Assembly (NCBI GenBank): GCA_026388735.1
Contig: JAPLJG010000048.1
Span: forward strand, 1-64,000
Length of the DNA: 64,000 nucleotides
From: Deltaproteobacteria bacterium
GTDB taxonomy: Bacteria; Desulfobacterota; Desulfobulbia; Desulfobulbales; Desulfurivibrionaceae
Direction of reading: 5' to 3'
Part shown: positions 28,214 to 38,065 of the stretch, in pieces
Position numbering within the stretch: the first letter of the stretch is position 1
Layout: every line of letters starts with the position of its first letter
The notes under the pieces: model-generated
What the model was told of the DNA's origin: nothing
Databases searched by the model: none
Seen by the model: only the letters and a program-made list of their open reading frames with translations
Program-made: the position numbers and the translations under genes

Positions 28214-31004
28214 TTATGTTTTGTCCAAGGCCTTTCTCGCCGCTTGGGCCAGCTCCCGCACCGAGACCGGCTTCATCAGGTAGGCCCGGATGCCCATGGC
28301 CTTGGCCTGTTCCTTGTTGATCAGCTCACTGAAGCCGGTGCAGAGAATAACGGGTAGGTCAGGGCGGAGGGCCAGCGCCTTCTGGGCCAGCTCGAAGCCG
28401 GTAAGGCCGGGCATGGTCATGTCGGTGATCAGCAGGTCGAAGGCCGCAGGATCGTGCTGTACAAGGGCCAAGGCCTCCAAGCTGCCGCTGCAGATAGTAA
28501 CCTGGTAGCCGAGATTTTGCAGGATCACCCGCAGCATGCCGGTGATCATCTCCTCGTCATCCACCACCAGCAGCCGCTCCGTGCCGGTGGGGATGGTCTC
28601 CTGGCAGACAGCCCCGATTGGCAGGACAGTCGCCTCCGCGACTCGGGGCAGATAGACATGGAAATTTGTGCCACGGCCCGGTTCGCTGTATACGGTGATC
28701 TGGCCCTGGTGGCTTTTGATAATGCCGTGGACCACGGAAAGCCCCAGGCCTGTTCCTTCCCCCGTGGCCTTGGTGGTGAAGTAGGGCTCGAAAATCCGGG
28801 CCATGGTTGCGTGGTCCATGCCGCAGCCGGTATCGCTGACCTCGAGCAGCACATAGTCTCCGGGCGCAAGCTCGAAGCTGGCCACCTTGCTGTCTTCCTC
28901 CCCGATCGTTACTTTCATGAGACTCACCCCCAGTACTCCGCCGTTTTCCCGCATGGCCTGGTAGGCGTTGGTGCAGAGGTTCATGATGATTTGGTGCATC
29001 TGGGTCGGGTCGGCCAGGATGGACCCGCATTCGGTGGAAATCTCCTCGCGGATCTCGATGGTGGACGGCAGGGAGGCCCGCAGCAGTTTGAGGGCTTCCT
29101 TGACCACCAGATGCGGCTGGAGGGGTTTTCGCTCTTTGGGGGATTGGCGGCTGAAGGCGAGAATCTGTTGCACCAACTCTTTGGCCCGCAGAGCGGCCCC
29201 GATGACCTGCTGCAGGTCGGTGGCCAGGGCATCTTGCGGCGAAATTCTGGTCAGGGCCAGCTCGGTGTAGCCGAGGATGGGGGCCAGGATGTTGTTGAAG
29301 TCGTGGGCGATGCCGCCGGCCAGGGTGCCGATGGCCTCCATCTTTTGGGATTGCCGCAGCCGCTCTTCCATCCGCATCTGTCCGTTGATGTCCTTGGCGT
29401 TGTGAACAAAGCCGGTGAGCCCTGTTGAACCGACAAGGGGGACTGTGGCTGCGGCAAAGGTTTTCCCCAGATTTTCTGTTTGCCCGGTGGTTGCTTAGAT
29501 CCGCGCGGGAAAGAATCTCGGGGCAACCGGCGCAGGGCTCGGCCCCGCCCCGGAACACCTCGTAACAGTGCTTGCCGATCAGTTCCGTCGGGGATACCCC
29601 GAGCAGGGCGCCAGCCGCCTTGTTGGCCCGGACGATCCGCATCTCATGGTCGTGGATGGTCACGACATCATCGATGGCGTCAAAGGTTTTCTCCCATTGC
29701 TCCTTGATGCTGCGGATCTCAAGCTCGGCGAGTTTTTGTTTGAGGATGGCCCAAAAGCTGGACATGTAATGGGAGAGCTGGTTGGCGTCTGCCTGATCGT
29801 ATGGTAGTTCCTTGTTGCCGACCCCAATGATGGCCACGATGCGCTCCCCGTCAAAAACCGGCACACTCAGGTGGCGGAGCACGGGAAAATGGCCTTCCGG
29901 GTAGCCTTTGCGGTTGGGGGTGTTGGGGTAGTCGTTGTGGATTACCGGTTGGCGCAGGCGGACGCAATCGGCCCAGATCCCGGCGTTGGCCACCGGATAG
30001 TGCACCGATTTTGATGCCGAGCACTCAGCCTCCACCTTTTTCGACCAGGAAAACAGCTCGATGGTCTGCTGATTCTCATCCATGAAATGGAGGTAGCCCA
30101 CCGCACTGTCGGTGAGCCGCACCGCCTCTTCCAGGGCTTGGTCGGTCAGGGCGTCCCTGGAGGCCCATGACTGTTGGGTCAAAGCGAGCAGGGCCTTGGC
30201 CTGTTTTTCCTCGCGTTGGGTTCTCTCCTCGGCCTCTTTGCGGGCAGTGATGTCGGTGGCGATCTCCAATCGCACCATTCGACCGTCGACCCAGGGGATG
30301 GCCCGGTCATGGATATGAAACCAGCGCCCGGTGACAGTGTTCCTAAACTCCCAGGTATAGACCTCGCGGGGTGTGCCTTCTGGAGTCAAGAGCAGGCTGT
30401 TGGTGCAGAAGGCGCACGGTCCGGTTTGGCCGACCTGGATGGTCTGCCAGCAGATGGTGCCGGTGATGTCACCCAGCAGATCCCGGCAGTAGCGGTTGAT
30501 GAACAATACCTCGTAGGTCTGCATGTCCGCCACATAGACCAGGGCCTCCAGGCTGTCCAGCACGGTTTTCAGCATGGTGTGGGAGGCAGCGAGCCGGTGG
30601 TTGGTCGTCAGTTGCCGGTCCAGTTGTTGGTTTAAGGCGGCGAAGCGGTTGCTTGCAGTTTTGGCTTGGGAACAGCGGAGAAAGATCAGGGGCGAATCTG
30701 CGGGGTTGGCCTGGACCCGGTGGCCGAAGCAGTTGTAGCGGATGGCCTGCCCGTCCGGCTTCAGGCGGGAGAGGGAGCCTGGCATCTGTTGTTTGTTTCT
30801 GGCGCAGGTGGCAAGATAGCCGGAGACAGTCTCGGCGGATTCGCGGACAAATTTGCAGAGGCTGCGTCCGGCCGCTTCTTTTAGGGGCAGTCCGAGCATT
30901 GCCGCGCCAGCAGAGTTTGTCGCTGTGATTTCTCCGTCCCTGGTGAGGAGAAAACACGCGTCTGGCCACGGCCCGCTCAATTCGGCAAACAGTTCGCTCA
31001 GCAT
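28214..31004 (-). pseudogene. Hybrid sensor histidine kinase (PAS-PAS-GAF-PAS-HisKA-HATPase-REC) with one frameshift
   Basis: Frames 31004..about 29510 and about 29495..28214 are complementary parts of one kinase; break near 29490-29515 at '...CPEILSRADL / ATTGQTENLGKTFAAATVPLVG'. Confidence 0.8.
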
Positions 31005-31007
31005 TCG

Positions 31008-31532
31008 TTACGTTCCGTAATATTCCCGGCCTTGGGCCGCGTCCGCCTCCGGGCCCTGTTTGGTGTGGACAACAACCCGGCAATGCCCGCATCCTTTGGC
31101 AATGGTTTCCTCAAGGACCACCTTGGCATAGCCCAGGTTGGCGGCGGTGATGACCCCGAAGACGTTGGAGGTCATCATGCACATGGAGGGTCGGTCCAGC
31201 ACCTTGTCTTCAAAAGGGCAGCTGGTGCTTTGCAGGACGATTTTTTCGTTGTTTTGCTCCACGATGGAAAAGTTGCCGTGGATCCGCTGTTTGAGATCGA
31301 CAAGAATCTCCGCCACTTGCTGGCGGTTGAGCGTGACAACCCCCAGCTCCTTGGTGTAGAGGGCGTTGATCCAATCCCCCATGTGCTGGCCAACCAGGCT
31401 GATGTATCCGGCGGCCTCCTCATAGCCCACCACCTCTTCCAGGGTGCCGGCCAGCTCTCGGATGAGGGTTCTGAGGAAAAGGTCCCGGTTCAGGGGAAGA
31501 TCGAGTTGCTGCATTGTTGTTGTCTGGTCCAT
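31008..31532 (-). CDS. Methanogen output domain 1 (MetOD1)-like protein
   Basis: STSCPFEDKVLDRPSMCMMTSNVFGVITAANLGYAKVVLEETIAKGCGHCRVVVH. Confidence 0.7.
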   Translation of the reverse strand: MDQTTTMQQLDLPLNRDLFLRTLIRELAGTLEEVVGYEEAAGYISLVGQHMGDWINALYTKELGVVTLNRQQVAEILVDLKQRIHGNFSIVEQNNEKIVLQSTSCPFEDKVLDRPSMCMMTSNVFGVITAANLGYAKVVLEETIAKGCGHCRVVVHTKQGPEADAAQGREYYGT

Positions 31533-31650
31533 GGCCGCGCTCCTGTGAGGGGGAGGTGAAGGGCGGAGCGGGTTTGGCCCGTCCCGGTAGCTGTCGTTAT
31601 TTTAGATTATCAGCGCGGGGGGGGGGTAAGTCAAGGGGGAAATGGGGGGC

Positions 31651-32406
31651 TCAGCGGCTGCCCTGTCGCTGGCGGACGATCTCAAAAAGGATGACCCCTG
31701 CGGCCACTGAGGCGTTGAGGGAGTTGAGGCTGCCGGCCATGGGGATGGAGACCAGCTCGTCACATTGCTCGCGGACCAGGGGGCGCATTCCCTTGTCCTC
31801 GCCGCCGATCACCAGGCAGACGGGGCCTGAAAATTTGGTCTCGTACACCGTGCGTTTGGCCTCGCCTGCTGCCCCGTATACCCAGAAGCTTTTTTCCTTA
31901 ACGGCTTGCAGGGTAGTAACCAGGTTGGTGACCAGGCAGAGTTGCAGGTGGGCCATGGCCCCGGCTGCGGCCTTGGCTGCGGTGGCATTGAGCGGGGCCG
32001 AGCGGTCCTTGGGCAGGATGATACCGGTTGCTCCGGCTGCGGCGGCGCTGCGGATGATGGCCCCGAGATTGTGCGGGTCCTGGATGGAGTCCAGCGCTAC
32101 GATGAGCGGCTGCTCTGCCTCTCCGGCTTTTTTTAATAGTTCGTGCAGGCTGCAGGTGGCCACGGGCGCAGTTTTTGCCAGTACCCCCTGGTGGGTCTTG
32201 TCCGGTGAGCTGGGGAAGCGCTGGCTCGGCAGAAAGCGGACCTTGACCCCCTGCTCCTGGGCCAGGGTGATGATCTCCTGGATCTTGGCTCCACCCTTGC
32301 CCTGCTGGATAACCACCTCCCGCACTTTTTTGGGCTGAAGCCGCAGCATCTCAAGGATGGGATGGATGCCCCAGAGGAGGTCGTCGGTGTCCGGCTCGTT
32401 GCTCAT
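31651..32406 (-). CDS. rlmB: 23S rRNA (guanosine-2'-O-)-methyltransferase RlmB (TrmH family)
   Basis: LLWGIHPILEMLRLQPKKVREVVIQQG...ALDSIQDPHNLGAIIRSAAAAGATGIIL. Confidence 0.95.
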   Translation of the reverse strand: MSNEPDTDDLLWGIHPILEMLRLQPKKVREVVIQQGKGGAKIQEIITLAQEQGVKVRFLPSQRFPSSPDKTHQGVLAKTAPVATCSLHELLKKAGEAEQPLIVALDSIQDPHNLGAIIRSAAAAGATGIILPKDRSAPLNATAAKAAAGAMAHLQLCLVTNLVTTLQAVKEKSFWVYGAAGEAKRTVYETKFSGPVCLVIGGEDKGMRPLVREQCDELVSIPMAGSLNSLNASVAAGVILFEIVRQRQGSR

Positions 32407-32445
32407 GGTGTCTCCAATATAGAGATGGTTTTGCGATAAATAAAT

Positions 32446-32526
32446 CGTCACACCGGCAAAAGCCGGTGTCCAGCCTTTCCGTAACTATCTAAAGGCACTG
32501 GATTCCGGCTTTCGCCGGAATGACGG
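32446..32526. repeat. REP/BIME-like pair of inverted palindromic units
   Basis: CGTCACACCGGCAAAAGCCGGTGTCCAG and, inverted, CGTCATTCCGGCGAAAGCCGGAATCCAG. Confidence 0.75.
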
Positions 32527-32579
32527 GACATCGCAATTTTCGTTTTTTTTGTGAGTGCATCAAGAAAAGATGTCCGAGG

Positions 32580-33206
32580 TTATTGTGAGACGAAGCCCAG
32601 AGCTGCAAGGTTGACGGGCTGGCCGTCTGGGTTGCGGCGGGCCTTGCAGCGTTCGGCGATGACCACCGCGCGTAGAATCTCCACCGCCTCATCCAGCTGG
32701 TCGTTGATTACCAGATAGTCGTAGCGGTGGGCATCTGCCATCTCGCGCCGGGCATTGTTCAAGCGCAACTGCACGGTTTCCTCGGGGTCGGTGCCCCTGC
32801 CCCGCAATCGTCTTTCCAGCTCTGCCCAGGAGGGCGGGGCGATGAAGAGGAAGATGGCGCTGGGGTGGCCGCCGTCACGGAGCTGTCGAGCCCCCTGAAC
32901 ATCGATGTCGAGAAAAACGTCAATCCCCTTGGCCTGCTGGGCCTCGATGGCCACCCGGCTGGTGCCGTAAAGATTGCCATGCACCTCGGCCCATTCGAGA
33001 AAGGCCTGGTCTGCGCGCATCCCTTCAAAGCCAGGGCGATCGACAAAATGGTACTCCCGCCCATTGCTTTCGCCGGGGCGCGGGGTGCGGGTGGTGTGCG
33101 ACACGGAAAAGGCGAGGTTGGGCACTGCTGCCAGCAATTTTTTGAGGATGGTGGACTTGCCCGCCCCGGAGGGGGCGGAGATGACAAAAAGATTGCCCCG
33201 GCTCAT
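32580..33206 (-). CDS. gmk: Guanylate kinase
   Basis: [25 protein letters not shown]. Confidence 0.97.
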   Translation of the reverse strand: MSRGNLFVISAPSGAGKSTILKKLLAAVPNLAFSVSHTTRTPRPGESNGREYHFVDRPGFEGMRADQAFLEWAEVHGNLYGTSRVAIEAQQAKGIDVFLDIDVQGARQLRDGGHPSAIFLFIAPPSWAELERRLRGRGTDPEETVQLRLNNARREMADAHRYDYLVINDQLDEAVEILRAVVIAERCKARRNPDGQPVNLAALGFVSQ

Positions 33207-33490
33207 TTGCCCGCCTTTTCCGGCTGCTCGTCATCGTGCCGGTCGTAGGAGGCCATGAAGCGCAGGGTGATGGTTTCCGGCTGCACCGAGGAGAGCAGAA
33301 CATGGTTGCTGTCCAGGATGATGATGGAGCGGGTCCGGCGGCCTTCGGTGACATCAATGAGCCTTTTCTGCTCCTTGGCCTCTTCCCGGAGTTTTTTCAT
33401 GGGGGAGGATTTGGGGTTCACCACCGCCAGCACTCGGCTGGCAAGCACGGCGTTGCCGAATCCCACGTTGATCATTCTCTGGTCTGACAT
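33203..33490 (-). CDS. DUF370/RemA-family protein
   Basis: [63 protein letters not shown]. Confidence 0.93.
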   Translation of the reverse strand: MSDQRMINVGFGNAVLASRVLAVVNPKSSPMKKLREEAKEQKRLIDVTEGRRTRSIIILDSNHVLLSSVQPETITLRFMASYDRHDDEQPEKAGK

Positions 33491-33544
33491 GGTCTTCCCT
33501 TGGTAGCGGTTCGGAATATTTACCGGGCCAGCAGCTTGCCACCC

Positions 33545-33667
33545 GGATTTTTCCTCCCCTCCCTTTGACGTGAGGGGATTGAGGGGTGGGTGAAGCTGAC
33601 GATGGCATCAAGTCAAGCACCTTCCCCCTCACTCTGGCCCTCTTCCGCAGAGGAGAGAGGGGATTTT
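33545..33667. repeat. Intergenic repeat with inverted CCCTC-rich units
   Basis: CCTCCCCTCCCTTTGACGTGAGGGGATTGAGGGGTGGG and CCCCCTCACTCTGGCCCTCTTCCGCAGAGGAGAGAGGGGA. Confidence 0.5.
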
Positions 33668-33690
33668 TCTTCTTTTTTACTAGTCTAGCT

Positions 33691-34572
33691 CTATTCGATA
33701 TTCTGAATCTGTTCCCGGAGTTTTTCCACCTCGGTCTTCAACTCCACGGTGAGAGGGGCGGTGGGCGCGTCGCTGATCTTTGAGGCCAGGGTGTTGATCT
33801 CCCGCAGGAATTCTTGGAGGAGAAAATCGAGTCGGCGGCCCACGGGCTCGTCCGCCGCAAGGAATCCGGAAAACTGGCTGATGTGGCTTCTCAGGCGAAC
33901 CACCTCCTCGGTGACATCGGCCTTGTCGGCCATCATCGCCACCTCCTGGGCCAGGCGGAGGGGGTCAAGGTCAACCCCTTGCAGGAGAATGGCCAAGCGT
34001 TCCTTGAGCTTCTCGGTTCTGCGCTGGACAATGGCGGGAACATCCTGGGCAATGCCCTCCACGGTTTTGGCAAACTCCTGCAAGCGTTGGTGCAGTTCGT
34101 TCTTGAGGGCCTCGCCTTCCTGCTCTCGCATGCCCTGGGCCATGGTCAGCGCTTGGATAAGAGCCTCGGAGACCTGGGGCCAGACCGCTTCCAGGTCTTC
34201 CTCCTCCTCGTGGGCAACGATGATCTCTTTGTAGTTTTGGATCATGGCCAGGGTCGGGGCGTCGGGTAGGGAGAGATCCTGGCGGATGGCCTCCAGGCAC
34301 TGGTAATAGTTGCGGGCCAGGGGCAGATTGGCTGCCAAACGGATGGCGTCGCCCGCTTCCGCTCCGGGGTTGACGTAGACATCCACATGGCCCCGGCTGT
34401 AGTAGGAGCCGATTTCTTTTTTGATCCGGTCTTCAAGGCCGAGATACTTGCGGGGGATTTTGATGCTCAGATCAAGAAACTTGTGGTTCACCGAGCGGAC
34501 CTCCACGGTCCAGCTTTTGGCCCCGGCCACTTCGCCCCGGCCGTAACCGGTCATACTCAACGGTCTTTTCAT
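33691..34572 (-). CDS. YicC-family endoribonuclease-like protein
   Basis: MKRPLSMTGYGRGEVAGAKSWTVEVRSVNHKFLDLSIKIPR. Confidence 0.95.
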   Translation of the reverse strand: MKRPLSMTGYGRGEVAGAKSWTVEVRSVNHKFLDLSIKIPRKYLGLEDRIKKEIGSYYSRGHVDVYVNPGAEAGDAIRLAANLPLARNYYQCLEAIRQDLSLPDAPTLAMIQNYKEIIVAHEEEEDLEAVWPQVSEALIQALTMAQGMREQEGEALKNELHQRLQEFAKTVEGIAQDVPAIVQRRTEKLKERLAILLQGVDLDPLRLAQEVAMMADKADVTEEVVRLRSHISQFSGFLAADEPVGRRLDFLLQEFLREINTLASKISDAPTAPLTVELKTEVEKLREQIQNIE

Positions 34573-35558
34573 CCGATCGCCTCAAGAAGTTCTGCGGTGG
34601 AGGCCGTGGCCGTACCCACCTTGCCCACCACGATGCCGGCGGCGAAATTGGCAAGGGTGGCGGCGTCGGCAGCGGTTAGGCCAACGGCCAGGCCCAGGGC
34701 CAGGGTGGCGATAACGGTGTCGCCTGCGCCGGTGACATCGTACACCTCCTTGGCCATGGTGGGGATGGTGAAGAGGGGGTGCCCTTTTTCATAGAGGGCC
34801 ATGCCTGCCTCGCCCCGGGTGATAAGGACCGCGTCGCTGGCCAGTTTTTTTTGCAGGAGATGGGCTGCGGTCTCGAGGTCTTCCTCGGTTGTGATGGCCA
34901 TATCGGCCATGCGCTCGGCCTCGTGCAGGTTGGGGGTGATGATGGTGGCGCCGAGGAACCGTTCCGGATGCTGGGGCTTGGGGTCGATGATGAGCGGAAT
35001 GTTTCGTTTCTTGAGCCGGTTCCGCAGGTGCTCCATCAGGGGCAGGTTGATCATGCCCTTGTTGTAGTCCGAGACGATGACCGCGTCAAAGCTCTCCATG
35101 TTGTCGTCGATGAAGCGGCAGATCTCCGCCAGCCGTTCCGGGCTCGGCTCCCCGGTTTTTTCCCGGTCAAAGCGGACCACCTGCTGGTGCTGGGCCACGA
35201 TCCGGGTTTTGAGGGTGGTGGGGCGGTTGGCGGTACGAACGATTCCGGCGGTGGGGGAGCCGAGTTCCGCCAGCAGGCTCAGGAGATGATCGCCCATGGC
35301 GTCGTTGCCGATCAGGCCGCAGAGCGAAGCCCGGCTGTTCTGGGCGTAGATGTTGTGCAAAACGTTGGCCGCCCCGCCCAAGAGCAGATTCTCGTGGGTG
35401 ACATCCACCACCGGCACCGGCGCTTCCGGGGAGATCCGGGAAACAGAGCCCCAGATGAAGTGATCGACAATGATGTCGCCGAGCACCAGGATATTGGCCT
35501 TACTGAATTTGCCAACCGCATCGCGCAGTTGTTTTTTCTTTGCACTGGACAGGGTCAC
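34569..35558 (-). CDS. D-glycero-beta-D-manno-heptose-7-phosphate kinase (RfaE1/HldE kinase domain)
   Basis: ILVLGDIIVDHFIWGSVSRISPEAPVPVVDV; DVTGAGDTVIA; GTG start. Confidence 0.92.
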   Translation of the reverse strand: MTLSSAKKKQLRDAVGKFSKANILVLGDIIVDHFIWGSVSRISPEAPVPVVDVTHENLLLGGAANVLHNIYAQNSRASLCGLIGNDAMGDHLLSLLAELGSPTAGIVRTANRPTTLKTRIVAQHQQVVRFDREKTGEPSPERLAEICRFIDDNMESFDAVIVSDYNKGMINLPLMEHLRNRLKKRNIPLIIDPKPQHPERFLGATIITPNLHEAERMADMAITTEEDLETAAHLLQKKLASDAVLITRGEAGMALYEKGHPLFTIPTMAKEVYDVTGAGDTVIATLALGLAVGLTAADAATLANFAAGIVVGKVGTATASTAELLEAIG

Positions 35559-35698
35559 GGACCGGCTCCTGGAATCATTGGTGGAGAAGGTACGGCTGGT
35601 GCAACAATGCGCAACCAGCCGTAAGGATACAAGAAAAGTAATTATAGACCGCTTGGGGGCCATGGGCAAGGAAAGAATGTCCCCATGGCCCCAGGTGG

Positions 35699-37681
35699 TT
35701 ACAAGCAGACCCGAATCGGAAGAATGACCGTGGTCAGGCTGTCGCTTTGCAGGCGCCGTTGGATCGCGAAGGCGGTCTCGTTGTGCAGGATGCGGTGGTA
35801 GAATTTTTCTAGGCAGAAGGTGAGCTGGCCGGTGAACACGGTGGACTTGGGAAACTCCTGGGAGATTTCCCGACACAGAGTGGTTGCCCCTTCCACCACG
35901 TCGGTGGCCACCAGCATCCGCTGGTCCGCAGCAAAACCGAGTCGGCGGGCCAGGGTCACGTAATTTCGCAAGGAAGCGGCGGTGGATTTTTCCAGGGCCT
36001 CTATCTCGTCCGCGCCCTTGAATGAGCCGGAATCAATCACCGCCACCGAGACGAAGATGATATTTTTGTAGGTGTCAGGAAAATTCTTGATGATCGAAAA
36101 GAGCGCGTTGATGCCAAAGCCGCTGTAGGAGGAGACCAACTGGATCGCGGTTTGCGCCTCCGGGCTAGGAAGGGCGGTATTGGCCGGGCCGGGGGTGGGA
36201 AAGGCGAGCAGGGTTTCGTCAAGATCGGCCATGCCTTGGCGCACCTTGAGGTAATGGTTGCGAATCTGGTTGCAGCCAACAATGATCAGCGAGGTGATGA
36301 GGAAGGTGACCCAGCCGCCCTCGGTGAATTTTTCGTAGGTGGTTATGAGCAGAATCGTCAGACAGAGGACGAAGGCTATGGCGTGGATGTTCAGGTGCCG
36401 CTTCCACTGGCGGTCTTCATGCCGCCGTTTGATGTAAAACAGCGACATGCCGAGCTGGGACAGGGAGAAGGTGACAAAAACATTGATGGAGTACATGACC
36501 ACCAGCGCCGAAACCGAGCCATGGCTGTAAAGCAGCAACCCGATGGCGGAAATACCCATGAGAATGATGCCGTTGTGCATGGTGAGCCGCTCAGACAGGG
36601 CGGCAAAACGATGGGGGAGCCAGGAATCCACCGCCATGTTGGCCATGACCCTTGGCCCATCCACGAACCCGGTTTGGGCTGCGACCAGGAGCAGGGCGCC
36701 TTCCGCGAAGATGGTGATGAAGGCGATGGTGTGCCCCATGGGCCAGTCGGCGAACAGGGTGTCGGCCAGCACCGCATTCAGGGTCTTGCCGGCCACCGGC
36801 ACAACCCCGACCAGGGCATAGCAGAGGAACAGCACCCCGGCGGTGAAGGCCAGCGAGGTGGCCATGTACACCATGGTCCGCTTGCCGGTTTTGACCCTGG
36901 GCTCGCGCATGATCTGGATGCCGTTGGACACCGCCTCGATTCCGGTGTAGGTACCGCCGCCCAGCGAGTAAGCCCGGAAGAAAAGCATCAGGATTCCGAA
37001 GATGCCGATACTGGACATATCTTGGTGCAATCCGCTTTGGAAGTTTTGCGCCAGCGGGGCGAACTGGTCGGAGTGGCTGAAGATGCCGTCCAGCAGGAGA
37101 AGGATATGGGTGGCCACGAAGACCATGAAGATGGGGACCATGATCGAGATCGACTCCTTGACCCCACGGATGTTGAGGATGATGAGCAAGATGATCAGGA
37201 AGCAGGCAACGGGTACCTTGTAGTGGTGAAAATGGAGGGGGAGATAGCTGAAAAGCGCATCCACACAGGAGGCCACGGAGATGGTGATGGTGAGGACGTA
37301 ATCCACCAGCAGGGCGCTGCCGGAAACCACGCCCGCCTTTTTGCCCAGCATGTGGGTGGAGACGATGTATCCGCCGCCGCCGTGGGGGAAGTGTTCGATG
37401 ATCCGGGAATACCCTGCGGAGATGATGAATACGGTGAGGGCCGTGGCTAAGCCCAGCAGGATCGCCAGATAAGTGTGGCTGCCCAGGGCGCGGAACGCCT
37501 CCTCCGGACCATAGGACGAGGAGGAAAGACCGTCGGCACCGAGGCCGACCCAGGCTAGAACCGGGATCAGCGACATCTTGTGAAACAGCTGGGGATCTTT
37601 GATTAACTTGGGTGCGCCGAAGATTATCTTGCGGATTCTCTGGACGGAATTTTCCTGCGTTTCCGGTTGCTCGGACTGCAT
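35699..37681 (-). CDS. APC-superfamily permease, KimA-like potassium transporter candidate
   Basis: Polytopic; SSSSYGPEEAF, HGGGGYIVSTHMLGKKAGVVSGSALLVDYVLTITISVASCVDALFSY; AAGGAG RBS before ATG at 37681. Confidence 0.85.
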   Translation of the reverse strand: MQSEQPETQENSVQRIRKIIFGAPKLIKDPQLFHKMSLIPVLAWVGLGADGLSSSSYGPEEAFRALGSHTYLAILLGLATALTVFIISAGYSRIIEHFPHGGGGYIVSTHMLGKKAGVVSGSALLVDYVLTITISVASCVDALFSYLPLHFHHYKVPVACFLIILLIILNIRGVKESISIMVPIFMVFVATHILLLLDGIFSHSDQFAPLAQNFQSGLHQDMSSIGIFGILMLFFRAYSLGGGTYTGIEAVSNGIQIMREPRVKTGKRTMVYMATSLAFTAGVLFLCYALVGVVPVAGKTLNAVLADTLFADWPMGHTIAFITIFAEGALLLVAAQTGFVDGPRVMANMAVDSWLPHRFAALSERLTMHNGIILMGISAIGLLLYSHGSVSALVVMYSINVFVTFSLSQLGMSLFYIKRRHEDRQWKRHLNIHAIAFVLCLTILLITTYEKFTEGGWVTFLITSLIIVGCNQIRNHYLKVRQGMADLDETLLAFPTPGPANTALPSPEAQTAIQLVSSYSGFGINALFSIIKNFPDTYKNIIFVSVAVIDSGSFKGADEIEALEKSTAASLRNYVTLARRLGFAADQRMLVATDVVEGATTLCREISQEFPKSTVFTGQLTFCLEKFYHRILHNETAFAIQRRLQSDSLTTVILPIRVCL

Positions 37682-37749
37682 GGCATTCTCCTTAATGTGT
37701 TCCATCAAGGGCCTGGTCGAGCGAGGGGAGACGCGTTTACATATACGGT

Positions 37750-37900
37750 GGCGCGCTCTCAAAGCCGGACCATTGCCCATCCAAATGCCTACGAGGTTAG
37801 CTGACGGGCTCGGGCTTGGAAGTGCCCTATCCGGTTAAAGAATACGCCCCATACTCTGGGTCCCCCGCATCCGTTTTTGGCAACGGATCTCGGCTACAAT
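37750..37900 (-). promoter_or_regulatory. ydaO/yuaA-type cyclic-di-AMP riboswitch
   Basis: Minus strand GCGGGGGACCCA...GGGGCGTATTC...ATAGGGC...AAGCCCGAGCCCGTCAGCTAACCTCGTAGGC matches the conserved ydaO motif blocks in order. Confidence 0.93.
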
Positions 37901-37974
37901 GTTGTTTGCGACCATAGCGCGATTTGGTGTTTTGTCAAGATTTTATCAAGGAGTTGTCGGGGAGGCACAAGCAG

Positions 37975-38014
37975 GGAAAAAAGGCCCTGCCGGGGATGGT
38001 TCCGGCAGGGCCTT
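37975..38014 (-). terminator. Intrinsic terminator after rhodanese gene
   Basis: Minus-strand AAGGCCCTGCCGG...CCGGCAGGGCCTT followed by T-run. Confidence 0.85.
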
Positions 38015-38065
38015 GCACTGCAAAACAACCGCTACACAGCAGTTGTTTTTGGGGGGGCAATTTGC

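Noticed and set aside
29485-29520. Programmed ribosomal frameshift in the hybrid kinase
   Set aside because: No slippery heptamer with downstream pseudoknot evident; one-base indel is simpler.
32543-32557. T8GTGAGTG shared with 20712-20726
   Set aside because: A 15-mer containing a homopolymer is expected by chance about this often in 64 kb.
36152-37450. 432-aa plus-strand ORF rich in H/D/G
   Set aside because: Antisense shadow of the KimA-like permease.
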